This document shows positions 49,109 through 62,726 of a DNA stretch of 64,000 nucleotides, one piece after another; position 1 is the stretch's first letter; each line of letters begins with the position of its first letter. The stretch comes from Paramecium pentaurelia (lineage: Eukaryota > Ciliophora > Oligohymenophorea > Peniculida > Parameciidae). The position numbers and the translations under genes are program-made. A model generated the notes under the pieces. That model searched no databases, was not told the DNA's origin, and saw only the letters and a program-made list of their open reading frames with translations. The stretch spans positions 197,355-261,354 of the forward strand of contig CAJJDO010000095.1 in the NCBI GenBank assembly GCA_905183005.1, given 5' to 3'.

Positions 49109-50732
49109 ATGATTCAATCTATTCCTCATGATAGGTGTGTGTATGTTACCTAGTATAAGCCTGAAACAACTCTTGAATAATTAAAATAAGCATTCTCTGA
49201 GTTCGGAAAGATCGAATTATTATAGTAAAATGCCAAATCAAATGGAGTATTCATAGTATTTGATTCTCATGATGCAGGTATATATTAATTTAATAAAATA
49301 GTGAATAAAGCAACATCAAAGACAGTTACAATAGGAGGAAAGAATTTAGATGTAAATGAATACTTGGATATGGACAAATTAGATGAAGAAGCAAATATAT
49401 TTATTGATGGAATAAGTCCGACAACTACATAATTGTAATTAAAAGAGAAATTATAAAAATATGGAAAGATTTTGAATATTAAAGTTTAGATGTCTGATAA
49501 GGCTGGTGTTGCTTATATCTAATTTGAAGAAAGGAAATCAGCTGAATAATGTTTGAATGATTAGAAAAATTTAGGAATGCATATTACAAGGTAAATTAAT
49601 CAAATAACAGATTAGAGCCATTAAGAAGGGTAAGCAATAGTAAATCAAGAGAGATTAATTATTCATTTCTAATATTAAATCATAATTATCTTTGGATCAA
49701 ATTAAACCATAATTGGATAATTATTTCTCTGAATATGGAAAAATTGAATTGATTTAAGTAAATGTTAATCCTAAAAATCAAACATATTTTGCATTTGTCA
49801 GATTTGAAAATTCAGAAGATGCCTATAAAGCTGTCAAAACCACCAAACCTTTTCAAAATCAAATTATCAATATCTAATGGGCTGTTAATTCTAATGACAA
49901 TATTGAAGCCAATTTATATACCAAAAATCTTAAACCAACTGTCACTGAACAATAACTTAGAGAAGCATATGAATCTATCATTACATTAGATGATCTTTAA
50001 TTATTACCACCAAATAAATCTAATAAATTATCAGCTTATATTTATTTGAAATCTGCTGAAGATGGCAAAAAAGTTATTGATTTAGCTTTTAAGACTAAAA
50101 AAATATTTGATTTGTATGATAAATTGACTGTTCAAATCTCACCTATGTTAAGTCCCGCTGAAATCATCTAATTCAAAAAAATCCAATCAAAACCAACATA
50201 TTAACCTTATGCTAATTCTATGCCCTTCCCTCCTTATTAACAACCACTCTAAGGATATCCAAACTAATAAAATCCTCCTTATGGTGCTTATCCATAATAA
50301 TAACCACCTTATTATGCTGGTGGTTATCCTCCACAATAACCACCTTATTAACAAGGTGGATACTATTAATAATAAGGCAATTATAATCAACACAGACCAA
50401 AAAAACATCCATATCCAAATTAATATCAAAACTAGCAAAGACAACATTAACCTAGAATACCAGATTTATAATACTTATAGAATTTGTTAGCTTAAGGAAA
50501 TGAGAAAAAAGTTACCGATACTATTGGAATACTCTTGTTTCCTTTAGTTAACTAATAGGTTGAATAAAAATTGGTAATTATTAATAATATAATTAAGGCA
50601 CCTTAAGTAACAGGAATTTTATTAGATTTTGAAAATTATGGGTTGGAAGATTAATTAAAAATGCTTTAGAATGCACCTTATTTGAGCGAGCAAATCAATC
50701 AAGCTGTAGATCTAATAAGAAAATCTTATTGA
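49109..50732 (+). CDS. Poly(A)-binding protein
   Basis: 524 codons after introns at 49278-49301 (24 nt) and one of 25 nt. Tandem RRMs: CVYVTQYKPETTLEQLKQAF .. ; NIFIDGISPTTTQLQLKEKL .. GVAYIQFEE; LFISNIKSQLSLDQIKPQLD .. FAFVRFENSEDAYKAV; and a divergent fourth (LYTKNLKPTVTEQQLREAY). A proline/glutamine/tyrosine/glycine-rich linker follows, then a C-terminal PABC/MLLE domain (LLFPLVN .. VTGILLDFENYG .. LSEQINQAVDLIRKS). It binds mRNA tails and recruits PAM2-motif proteins to control translation and decay. The first RRM is shorter than usual. Confidence 0.9.
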
Positions 50733-50800
50733 GTATAAAAATTAAATAAATACATATAAATATTATTATAATCCAACATTATTTACTTTTTTTTTTATTT

Positions 50801-53800
50801 ATGATTATAATTTTTATCCTTTTATTGATATTTCCTTTAGAAATACAAACAAAAACAATATGTTCATCATAAAATGAATATATATTAGTATCTGATTCTC
50901 ATTTTAGACTCAAAGAGGGAAGTAAATCTAAATATGTAAAATATAGATTAATTTGAATTAATTGAATAGTTTAATCCATTCACTTAAATTAAGCTTATGG
51001 ATTACGAATTACAAGATTATAATTTAACTTTAATCACAAGAACATAATTTTCTGATAGATTGTTATTTGTATTCTAAAATACTAATCTAATCCATATTAG
51101 AATCTGCATTCTACAATTTTCAATCTCTCAAGATACTATAAAAAGTTAGAATTTCTTAATAATGGAAGAATTATCTATATAACCTATGGGTATATTTCTA
51201 AATACATACTTTACTAAAAACTTTCTTTATATAATTTATTAAGAATTTTAAGATCCAAACTAATATTTGATTTAAATTATGAATCCTACTACTAATATTG
51301 TACTTGATTATATAAAAATAAGAAAATAGAAGGATTGCATATATAATATAGAAGAGAATTCATTTAATAATTTTTATTTTGCTTAATATAATTGTACTGA
51401 TTGGATTGTCTAATTATTTTCAGTATACCCTATTGAACTTTAAAAAACAATTAGATATGATGATTTTAAATAAATATTAAGATAGGTTTCCTTTCTATAA
51501 TTCAGTGAATTATTATAATTTCTATTTGATCATTATGTTTATTATTATAAACTATCAATTGATTACTTTGAAGTTGCATTTGAATATTAAGATGGCAATA
51601 TTCTTTTTAATGATTTATTTTTATAAATTTTAAATACAACCTAAATTGAAAATGATAATTTAGTCAAAAATTTTGGAGTTATAAGAAAAGAAAGGCCAAA
51701 AAAAATGCTGAAACTAAATCACGATTTATTATTTTTATATGATGAACATATTGAATTATTTAAGAATGGTGGATTATCATTTGATTTACCAGTTTAATTA
51801 GATGACTGTTTTTTCTTTTAAAATAGTTATCCTTACTTTTATGGAGTAAAAAAGAATAAGCTCATATTAATTAGAGCAAATTAAATGAATCCATTATTTA
51901 AATGTTCAGAAAATAAATCATTTTAAGCTAAATTTTATAGAGATTATAATTAAAAATATCTAGATTGGACATTTACAACAAAAAAGATAGAAATTAAAAG
52001 TGAGTAAATTTTATATTTTAATATAAATCAATTATATTAACTCACAATTCCTATAGTAATATAAGAGATTCAAGAAGATTCTTCAGAATTTGAAATAATG
52101 TTTAATCAATATATTTTAGGTGGACCATTTCAAATTTTAAATGCAAAAAGTGATTAGAATAGTATTGTTTCCTTAGAAAGTGTGTTATTGTTGATTTGCA
52201 AATTTTAAGACTTTTCTAAATTCTTATGGTGGGTTGTTTTAAATTTTAATAAGGATGAATAGGTACTAGTAGTTTAAGATAATAATTAAATTATCCATTT
52301 AATTAATTGTAATTTATAAATATCTAAGAAAATATTGAAAGTAGGGATAATTATTCAAAGATAAATTTCTTAGAAAAATAATTTATTAATGATGTAAAAT
52401 AATAAATAGAGTTTATTTCTATTAGAAATTAAAGACAAATTTATGTATAAGATAGATAAAATTACTTTCAATAATGAAATTAGATATATCCAACCAATGT
52501 TTTTATACTTTTATGTATTTCTCAATGACTGGGAATGCTATTTGATTTAATCAATAACCTAAGATCATACTTTGAATATTGAATAATAACCAAGTATACA
52601 AAGAACATTTTTAAGATCTGAGATTATTTTATGGAAGAAGATTTCAACTAATAATGATATTATTGGCACAGAATAAGAGATTTTATTATAAAATTAGAAT
52701 TTCAATCATTGTAAATATAATCATTTATATAATAGTGATTTAGATAAAGGATGTTTATGATATTATTAAAGTAAAATAATACCAATATGAATATATTATA
52801 ATCCATAAATCTAAATGGTAAGATATAATTAAAATAACATTGAAAAAGTATTATTTAATTAATTTTTAATTTATATTCATGTTTGAACTACCTAAATTAA
52901 ATCAATCATTTGAATATATTTGGCCAATATGTATAAATGAAAATGGATAATATTTAACAATTGCAGTCAAAGATTCTTCAACAAATAATACATTTGTATT
53001 GATATATGAAATAACTTAACCTTATACAACTATTTTGAGAGATATTATTTAAATAGACTGTTGTGAATGTTCATAACTTCTAAAATCTAATGTAATTGTT
53101 TATAAATTTCAAAATTTAATATTTTAATAAAGGATTAATTTTATCAATTTTAAAGTTAAATATGATAATAATTAAACTTAAATGAAATTTAATAATATCT
53201 CTTTTAAATTGAAATCTAAAATCACATAAGAAGTATAAGAAGGATTTTAAATTTAAATAATTTCACTACTTCAGATAGAAGGGTTATAACAAAATAATAA
53301 TCGAAATCTAATTTTAAATGATCATCAATCTTATTTTTTTGATCCAAGAAAATTTATACTTGGTTCTCTTCAAAATATTACATCTTCATCAGTTATTATT
53401 ACGCCTGCTTTGAAATTGATTGATGAAACAATAGAATAAGGAGAATATGCTAATTAAATGACATTTCCATAATTTATCTACTCTAAATTTATTTAGGAAA
53501 AAGATGGAAAAATTTTTCATATATAAGAACTCTAGAAATCAACACAAAATCCAAATCGAATAATAGTTTTGTTAGAAAAAAATGGTCAATACATTTATAT
53601 TACTAAGAAAAAAAACAGTCATACTGATATTCAAGTTGTTGATTCAAATTATCAGTTTAAGTAACAATTTATAATTGAAAATTATCTATGTGATGATATC
53701 GAGTCCATAATCAGATTAGATAATTTCTAATTTATAATATGTCCTAAAACAATTCTTCTGTATGTTGTGAATACTAATTAAACTTACTATATAAATTAAA

Positions 53801-54609
53801 TAACTAATTCATACAAAGAATGTACTATTGAGAAAATTAACAATTAAATATAGATATATCTAGCTTATGATAAAAAGTCTGCAGAATAAAATTGTATTTT
53901 AATAGAAATATTAGGAAATAATAAAATGAATACTTTTATATTTATTATTGATATTGAAACCAAATTTAATGTTTTTTCTGAATAATTCAATTCAATTCTA
54001 TTAATCGATATTCAAATTTATGGAGATAATTATAGAATGTTATAGTACCTGAATATGACTGGGTTTTACTTTAAGTAGGATAAAAATGCATAGTTATTTT
54101 AATTAATAATTGATATAGAATTAAATTAAACAAAAAATCTTATTACTAATGGAATTATTAAATATCCAAAGAATACAAATATTAGCAAATTACTGTATCT
54201 AAATTAATTTCTTGTTATATTATTTAATTACAAAATTTCATAATATGGATAAATACTAGTTTTATATGATCTTCATGAAATGGAATAATTTTAAATTTTT
54301 TACTATATTTAATCACTTGAGAGTGAGATATATGATATAAATTATCATAATGGTTCATGCTTTTACTTAATTGATATTAATGACAATTATACTGTTTCTT
54401 TGTATCAAATTAGTTAGTATTTATTTGTATTTCCAAAATAAAAAGAATAAGTATATAAAATAAAGCTTTTTAATTAAATAGATTCAATTGAAATGATTAT
54501 TAAAATTTAAAATCTTTATGATTAATATTTTAGTCTTAAGATAGGATTGTTATTTTTTAATTTATTGTGTATTTTGTTATTATTAAGTAGAAAGAGAAAT
54601 AAGAAATGA
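50801..54609 (+). CDS. Large type I membrane protein of unknown function
   Basis: 1249 codons after introns at 50936-50969 (34 nt) and one of 25 nt near 52717. Signal peptide MIIIFILLLIFPLEIQTKT, a very long lumenal part rich in aromatic and beta-type segments without obvious repeats (NFGVIRKERPKKMLKLNHD; YILGGPFQILNAKSD), then one C-terminal helix (IGLLFFNLLCILLLLLSRKRNKK) with a short basic tail. The strand-rich pattern could be a beta-propeller, but no motif fixes it. Probably at the cell surface or in the secretory path. Confidence 0.7.
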
Positions 54610-54672
54610 TAATATATATTATGTAAATTGATATAATTATATAAAATTATATATAATATAATAAGATTATAG

Positions 54673-55342
54673 TCATTATCTTATAAAAGCCTCAAAACTT
54701 TCTGAACTAGGAGATCTAAAATTCAATCTATTGTTTTCTAATTCAGCTGATAGAAAAGCATATTTTGCTTGTAATTCAAAATATTCTTTATTCAATTTTA
54801 TAAATCTTTGTTTCCAAGATGTTTCATTTGGATTAATTTTAGAAATATTATGTAAACTATTCTTTTTGGATTAAATATCTTAATAAGTATGAGAAAAAGT
54901 TAGACTATTCATTAATTAAGAATTCTCTCTTAATAATGATAAAACTTACTTTTCCAATTCTGTATGATCATTACCTTGTTATTTTTTGAGATTTTCAATA
55001 TCTACAATTCTTTAACTAAATATGAAATTTTGAATAATACTTGTATGATTCTAGCAATATTTACACTTATATTATTAAAATTTAGGATTTACTTTCTTCA
55101 AGTTAATAAATGTGTGATTTCATCATAGAGATTTCTTAATCTTTTGAAAATATGATATTCTTGTAATGAGACTCTCTTTGTTTATATTACTCTATATATT
55201 TACGAAATTCTTCATTCTTTTTTAAAGCGCTATTATTGTCAATTCCAGAAGCAGTAGCAATACGTATTAATCTTTTTGGAGTATAATTAATGGATGAATT
55301 GGAACGTGATGTTGAAATAGTATTATTATACTGTTAAAACAT
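54673..55342 (-). CDS. Coiled-coil protein of unknown function
   Basis: 214 codons after one 25-nt intron. Starts MFQQYNNTISTSRSNSS with a serine/threonine-rich head, then SALKKNEEFRKYIEQYKQRE and coiled coil, ending in LSAELENNRLNFRSPSSESF. Head plus coil resembles the neighbouring SF-assemblin but lacks its length. No further assignment. Confidence 0.65.
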
Positions 55343-55410
55343 TAAAATAAATTATAAAATAGCATATTATATTATTATATATTGTTTTATATTTTGTATT
55401 TATTTCAATA

Positions 55411-56294
55411 TCATAGATTTGCTGCAATACTGAGTTTATTACAAGTATCTTCTAGCAAACTTAATAAATGTTCTTCAGATTATTCTCTATTAATTTATTA
55501 TTTGATTAATATACCTTGTTTTCTTTTCTTAATCTAATTCTACTTTGACTCTATTAACAATATCTTTAAGCATTTCAAATATGGATTATTCACTTTCATC
55601 TCTATTTCTTTTTTCAACATTGATTAGATTACTTAACTTTACTAATTCATCAGTAATGGATTTCATAACCTAAATGTTAATATAAATATACTTACATTTT
55701 AATCTGATTCATCTCTTTCATTGGCTTCATTTCTAATAGCCTCTTAAATTTTAGGTAAATCATTTTATAATCCTTAATGAATTCCTTCAATAGAATCAAC
55801 TCTTGCTGCAGTTTCCTTTTAGACTTCAGTTCTCAATAATGCTGTTTTATCTTCCAATAATCTTAATACTTTAGTTTCTCCTTCTTTTCTTGTTTAGGTT
55901 TCATTTAAAATAGCATTTTCAAATTTCTTTTCTAATGCTTGTACTTCTCTATTTTTAGTTTCATTAGCTTATTCCTTAGCCAATTTATCTTCTTCTACTT
56001 ATTTTTATAATTTTCCTAACTAAACAATAATAAGTATAAATAAATTACTTAATCTCTTAATCCATTCAATTTAGTAAAGATCTATTCTTAGAATTCATTG
56101 AAAGCATCTTCAGCTTATTAAATTCTTTATTCAGCTTATTCAAGTTTTTGAAATCTTTCATTTTCTACTCCAATTTAAATTGTAGATAATTTCTCTGAGA
56201 TCTTTTGAATTCTTCCACTTGAAGGTGATGCTTAAGGATCTAAAAATAGTTAATACAATTGAATACATGAGACTTAGGATCTTGAATTGTACAT
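55411..56294 (-). CDS. SF-assemblin / beta-giardin family protein
   Basis: 257 codons after four introns of 26-29 nt. The short non-helical head (MYNSRSQVSYPQASPSSGR) is followed by a continuous alpha-helical rod with the family-like segments GRIQKISEKLSTIQIGVENE, ARVDSIEGIHQGLQNDLPKI, RNEANERDESDQN and LVKLSNLINVEKRNRDESE, ending SLLEDTCNKLS. SF-assemblins form 2-nm striated fibres that anchor basal bodies. In Paramecium the family is linked to the striated rootlets. Length matches the family. Confidence 0.85.
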
Positions 56295-56508
56295 TATAAT
56301 TATTAATAATAATAAAATTTATTTATGAATTAATTTCAAAAATATTCCCTTTTGAATTATTATTTATAAATAAATTCTTCATTCTTGAGTTATTAATTTA
56401 ATATAAATAATTTGATAATTACACTTCTACTATTTTGGAATTATATATATTATCATAATAATCAAATTAATTTTCATAAAAAGAATAACACTGATATTTA
56501 TCTTTCAT

Positions 56509-57034
56509 TCAAATTTAATTATTTAAATATATCTATAACATCTCTGCTTGATTATCATTAGAACTTAATAATTAATATTGAATTCTATCTGCATAATTAT
56601 ATTAATTTGATAATTCTCCTTTGCTTTTTAAGCTCAATCTTTACAATATAACTCAAACTAGATTTTTCATTTATTTCTTAGCAAAATTCTTCATTTATTT
56701 CTTAAAATTTCTCATTATTATTAAATTCATTATCTAAATTCAATTATTTTTAATGTGTAATTTTATCCTTATTTTAATAAAACATTTTATATTCAACATT
56801 TTACAAACCATTAACACATTTCTTAATTATTATTATTATTATAATTAATACTCTTATCTTTTTAAACTGGAATTAGAATTCTAAAAGTAGTAGTTCTATT
56901 TTATTGTATTTTTAAATCCCAGATAGGTCGGCAAATTATATGGAAACACTTATAATACTATCTGATATATTTCTTAAATGATTAAGTATATTTTATTGAG
57001 ATACCAATTTTATATTTAAATTTTTAATATTCAT
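56509..57034 (-). CDS. Small protein of unknown function
   Basis: About 151 codons reading MNIKNLNIKLVSQQNILNHL .. ADLSGIQKYNKIELLLLEFQ .. EKFQEINEEFCQEINEKSS .. NYADRIQYQLLSSNDNQAEM. Needs a 30-nt intron, which is good, and a 40-nt intron, which is long for this genome, so the 3' half is uncertain. A coding-like frame continues past the stop toward 56300 (KDKYQCYSFYENQFDYYDN). No domain recognised. Confidence 0.4.
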
Positions 57035-57235
57035 AATTTATTAAGACCAATATATTACTGCCTTAATAAGAGATAGACAAATATAGATGAAATATGTTGT
57101 CTTATTATTATTAAATTAATTTCAATGTCATATAATTCATTAATTAAGATTTTTTATTTTCCAAAAAAATCATTTATTAATCTTTGCAAATTTTTAAATA
57201 TTCATTTAGACATAATTTGTATAATAAATTAAAAA

Positions 57236-58669
57236 ATGAAATATATAAAAATGATCGATATTTTTGGTGCCTAATATAGATAATAGATCTAATTAAACCA
57301 AAAAGTATAGAAGTCTGTCTTAAGTGGGATATGTTCATTAATTGTTTTAGGAGCTAGTTTTGGTTATTTTCTTTATGTTATGAATGAATGGTGGAGTTCG
57401 AAAATCTTACCAAAATCAACTAATATTATGAAAGTTGAGAATTACTCACAAATTTAATATAATGAAGATTCCTTATTTGAATTTTGTTATTGGAAGTATA
57501 GTGATATGTAAATTGATCCATTTAGATTGTAGAATAACATATTAACTCCTATTGGTATCTACTTTATTAATGGTATTCCATAAAAACCATTTTCTCTCTT
57601 AAATGAAATACCAATAATGTCACCATATAATACAAGTCTTTTAAGTGTTGATAACCTTACTTTAATTTAAAATAGTGGTTTTGATAACTCATTAAATTAT
57701 ACAACAGAATTGATGATAGTAATTACTTCATGTAATTCCACACTATTAAACAGTGGATATTAATGCGCATCTGATTAGGAAATTTAAGAATTTTTTAAAA
57801 AGTCAGTAAATTATATCAGTTTTTGGTTGAATTTAAAGTAGTATGATCCATACTCCTAAAAGTTTTAAGTTGTTAAGAAACATTATTATTTAACCTTTGA
57901 TTCTGAAATATCTCATTAAGGTTAATTAATATTGACTTAAACATAAGCTACTATAGATCATGGAATTTTATTTAGTAAATATGAATCATAAAGCTATATT
58001 TACAATGCTTAATTGATAACAAGTGCAACATCTAAATAATTTTGGTCTACATTATTTAAACAAAATACATATCTTAATTTGTTTATACGACTTGATCCTA
58101 TGTCTACTGATACATAAATAGTATATCCAAAACTCGGAGAAATACTTGCTTAAGTAGGATCAATAATGAGTATGTTAATGACTATTCAATATATCTTGCG
58201 TTATTATAATGAATATATGTTAGAAGTTGATTTTGTAGATAAATTATTGGGGTTCTACTATCAAGATTATTTGGAATTAAAACAATCTAAAGATAAACTA
58301 GACTTAAAATTATGTAAAGAATTGATAGAACAAGCTAAAAAGAAATTAGTTTATACTAATATTATTTATGAGTTGTCAAGGATTTAATTATTCTTATTAC
58401 ACCATTTTGGAAGGAATTAATTATTTTAAGCACATTAATATGCTATATGTGCAAAGGAAGAAATAAAATCAGGTAAATATTGTTTAGCTTTTGATATTGC
58501 TACTATTCCAAGGGTTGATAGAAATAGAGAATAAACTGATTAGCATTTTGAGAAGGACGATTTTAGTTTGTTATGCAAAGGCAAAACTAATATAATTAAA
58601 AATAATGAAGATTTAGTTAGAATTTAATTAGATGTAGTTAGTGCTTCATAGAAATCACTTTATAATTGA
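57236..58669 (+). CDS. Ciliate-type membrane protein, 477 residues
   Basis: An intronless frame starting MKYIKMIDIFGAQYRQQI. A first transmembrane helix lies at about 30-52 (LSGICSLIVLGASFGYFLYV), followed directly by MNEWWSSKILPKSTNIM, a roughly 250-residue extracytoplasmic part with N-glycosylation sites and a few cysteines, and a second hydrophobic segment near residue 305 (VGSIMSMLMTIQYILRYY), then a charged C-terminus. The N-terminal pattern seems to define a large ciliate-specific family of unknown function. Two-pass topology is inferred. Confidence 0.75.
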
Positions 58670-58709
58670 AATTAGAAATAATTAAGATAATTGATAATAG
58701 ATTTTATAG

Positions 58710-60299
58710 TCAAATAATCTTGTCTTCAGATAAATATGTATATCCATCAAAAAGCATTTAGATTTCTTTAAATTTAAGCTATTTTAGTTTTTCATTAAAT
58801 ATTGTTTGTTATGAATCACTAGTTTTTTGACAAGGCCTTGTCTTATCTTCTTATTTTGGTTGATATGGAGCAATCATTGTTTTATTTATTAATTTATCCC
58901 ATTAAAATTATTAAAATAATTTATGATTTTTAAGTTCTTTTATCCCATTTTAATAACCCAATCGATTTTATTATTTTCTTATTAATAATTTATTTGTAAA
59001 TTCAATTAAATTGAATGAATATTATAAATGTTCTTTAAAATTTAATTAAATCTATTTCCCTAACATTTCATCGCGTATTTCTTTTTTTGTTCTACCTAAA
59101 TATGGTCTTTTACCAGTTATCATCTCATAACAAATAACACCTATTGCATAATAATCAACACAATAATTATAATTTTATTTTAGTATTATTTCAGGTGCCA
59201 TATATCCAGGAGTACCACTTGTTTCATTACTATTTTCATTTTTATAATTTCTAGCAATTCCAAAATCTGTTATTTTCAAATATCCTTTACAATCCAATAC
59301 TAAATTTTCAGGTTTTAGATCTCTATGAATAACTTAATAAGAATTTATGTATTCTAATCCAAGAATTATACAAGCCACAAAAAATTCTACATTATATATA
59401 TAAATATACTAATTTATTCTTCTCTAAATGTTTTATTAAGTAAGATATGATATCTAAGATCACCTCCTGATAGAAAATCGAGTATTAGATATAAATGATC
59501 TTTATCTTAAAAGGATCCTACCATATTAATAATAAAAGGATTCTTAAGTTTTTATAACAGTTACTTTTCATTCATAACAGACTTTACAGATTTTTTAGCT
59601 AAAATTCTCAATAGAATAGAAAGAATACTTTGATTTTTTAAGTTCTTTCATAGCATAGATCATTCTTGTTTTTTTGGATTCAACCTTCCACACATTTCCA
59701 AATCCGCCTATACCAATAATATAATGGAATATGAAATTATGCCTAAATTTTTATTAGATTTTCTGTGTTTATAATTCTGATGTAGCTTGTGTGCTATCCT
59801 ATATCTAAATTAAAATCAATGAGTAATACCATAATTACAGTACTAGTAAGATTCAAGAGAGGTCTTTTTATGGAGGATGAATTAATTTCTTGAAGACCCA
59901 TATAGAAAGATCTATTAAATCTTTAATTGAGATTAGGACTATGAATTCGAGGTTGAGACAGATTAATTTCGAATTATTTAGGTTTGATGATTTCTCTATA
60001 TTGAAGTTACACTCTTTTCGGTAATTTAGATCCAATCCTAAAGTTTAGGCATGATGGAGATACTTCTCCCATTGGGATTGTCCAACATTGTTTAATTTGG
60101 TTTGGATCTCTTAATCAACAGAGAGCTTGAGTTTTTATTCAGAAATACTTTGACATAATAATGCTAATGATATTTTAAAATTTAAGATACAATTTGATAT
60201 AGGTTGATGAAAGCTAGGACTTCTAAGTGAATTAAGATAAGGTTTTTAGTTATTGATTTGCTTATTTAAATAAGGATCAATAAACGATTTATATTACAT
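58710..60299 (-). CDS. AGC-type protein kinase
   Basis: About 490-497 codons, starting MQYKSFIDPYLNKQIN, with introns of 26, 25, 22 and 23 nt plus an optional in-frame one of 27 nt. All three frames are open in the 5' part; the intron set chosen is the one that joins them and divides by three. A 170-residue polar N-terminus precedes the kinase: GIGGFGNVWKV, YAMKELKKS, ILDFLSGGDLRYHI, VIHRDLKPENLVLD, ITDFGIARN, SGTPGYMAPEII, VDYYAIGVICYEM, KRPYLGRTKKEIRD. A C-terminal extension (HKLFQQFQWDKLI) is typical of AGC kinases. Substrate unknown. Confidence 0.85.
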
Positions 60300-60950
60300 T
60301 AAATATATTATTATCAATTTATTTGTAAATTTAATTACAATTCAATTTCTTTTAATAAAACAATTTGATTTTATATGTATTAATTATTATACCTAATTTT
60401 ATGTTTTGTATAAAATGCAAAATATATTGATTCTTATATCAATAATATACTTTCCTAATTAATTTTATATATTCAATCATTATGATAATTTTATATTTTA
60501 TAATACCCATAAATATGACCTATTTTATTTGAATTTGAAATTATAAAATATATTAATTATTTCAATTTAAATCAATAAGAGAATAAATTACATTCTTTCT
60601 AAACTCTACTAGTATTAATGACTTAAGGAATGTAGATCATAAAATATAATAATATCATTCAAAATACTAAAAGTAAGAATTGAATAACATTGTATAAAAT
60701 GCATTATTTAATTTAAAATTCTTATTAAATATTTTATATATATATGAGTAAAAATTCATTTATTGAAATAATATACTCACAAATTATCTAAAAATACAAT
60801 TAGTTTACAATGTCTATAAATATTATATAATTATATCAATCAAAAAAAAAAAGAAAACTTAGATTTTAATTTAAAGATGATTTTAGTCTTATATATATAT
60901 ATATCCAAAAACTAAGTCTATATCAAAATTTTATTATTTAAATTAAAATA
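60300..60950. other. Intergenic between divergent kinase genes
   Basis: 650 bases with A/T homopolymers and a TA repeat near 60893-60904. No coding frame recognised; should hold both promoters. Confidence 0.5.
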
Positions 60951-62607
60951 ATGAATGATCATCAATATCAATATTGGCCCATTTTTCAAGAAAATGATTC
61001 TACCAAAGCATTTTGGAATAAGAAATTTGAATAAAATATTGATTGCTCCATAATTTCATAATATTGTATGAATCGAATAACTTGGAAATGTAGTAAACCT
61101 TGTGAATATCAATTTCTATTGAATTAAAATGGAATACTATTTTATTAACATAATAATAAACCTAAGGGTTATGTATAACTAAATCACGACATTAGTATTA
61201 AAATTATAGACCTTAAAATTTCAAATAATAAGAGCGATCTTGTAAAAGTTATCAGAATCAAAAGAACTAAAGACATCTTCATTTATATTTGGAATCAAGA
61301 TTAGTAAAATTATTATCTATCTCTTCTCTAGTAAATCTACCTTCTAATTCTTTAAGAACTTATCATAATTCTCATTTATCTAAAATCTAGATTAACTTTA
61401 CACTCTATCTGATGTCATAGCTAAAGGAGGATTTTCCAAAGTCTTTTCTCTCACTCCTAATCTAAGACTACCTAATTAACCACTTAATTACGCAGGCAAA
61501 ATTTATAATAAAGAGGAACTCCTTTAAAAAAAGGATTCCTAAAAGTTCTATAATTTTATTCGTTCAGAATGTTATGTACTTAGGAAACTGAACTCACCTT
61601 ATATACTCAAACTTTATGAAATCATATAACTTGATGAAATGTTAAGTAATTATAAAAATATATTTATTATAGTTTTAGTAACAGAATATATTAAAGGAGG
61701 ATCATTATATTAATACTTAAAAGACAAAAAGAAATTAACTGAAATTGAATCTATATAAATATTACTTAAACTTACTATTGCCCTTTAAGCAGTTCATAAT
61801 ATAGGTTATGTACACAGAGATATTAAATTAGAAAATGTATTAATTGATAAAGATAATCTAAAATTAATTGATTTTGGTTTCACTGAAAAAATATAAAGAG
61901 ATAGATTATAAAATGGATAAGGAACAGCTGGTTATATTGCACCAGAAGTATTTATGAGATAACCATATTAAGAAGTTGGAGATGTATTTAGTTTAGGTGT
62001 AATATTTTATTCAATGTTATGTGGAAGAGCACCCTTTCGATCTAATACATATGATGGATTATTGAAATTAAATAAGGAATGTTAAATTGATTTTTCAGAA
62101 TCTAGATTTCTTAATGTCAGTTAAAAAAGTATTTATTTGATGAAGGCTATGTTATAAAAATAACCAGAAAATAGAATCAATATTTAAGATTTATTGGCTT
62201 AATTATAAGCTCAAACACTATTTTCTCATTCAGGCAATTTTATATCAACTTAATCTATAATTGATGGTTCTGTAGGATTGAGTTTTAATCATTTATAATC
62301 AAAGAACACTTTGAAATCTTTTTATTAATAAAGTTAAAATTCTGTAAGTGAAAATTCAAGTTAATTTTCAAATCATTAATTAAAACAAAAGAAAAGAAGA
62401 TTTAAAAGCTAAAGTATGGATAAAAAAGGATAATTCCCTAAATAATCCTCATTCAAACCATCATTGAAATATGTTTATTAAATGGAAATATAATAAAGTT
62501 ATGAAGATAATATATCAATTGGTGATTAGGAATATCCAATTTAAGATCAAAATCTTTAATTTTTATAATTTTCTTATTATTAATTAAATAGATAAAAATT
62601 TGTTTGA
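60951..62607 (+). CDS. Ser/Thr protein kinase with N-terminal PH-like domain
   Basis: 542 codons with one 28-nt intron. Residues about 40-125 look like a PH fold (NGILFYQHNNKPKGYVQLN .. VIRIKRTKDIFIYIWNQD). The kinase follows: VIAKGGFSKVFSL, AGKIYNKE, LVTEYIKGGSLYQYL, YVHRDIKLENVLID, LIDFGFTEK, GTAGYIAPEVF, DVFSLGVIFYSMLCGRAPF, and the end RINIQDLLAQLQ. All catalytic residues (K, HRD, DFG) are present. A serine/glutamine-rich tail of about 130 residues ends the protein. Phosphoinositide recruitment is possible but not shown. Confidence 0.87.
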
Positions 62608-62726
62608 TTTCATATATATATATATATATATCTCATAAATAACAAAAATCATTTTTATATTCTAAATTCTTAAATTTCTTCTTCACATTTCCTAAATTAT
62701 AATCATTAAATTAATTAAATATATTC

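Noticed and set aside
50187..50490. Three overlapping frames in the Pro/Gln/Tyr region of the poly(A)-binding protein
   Set aside because: All are other-frame readings of the low-complexity linker of that gene.
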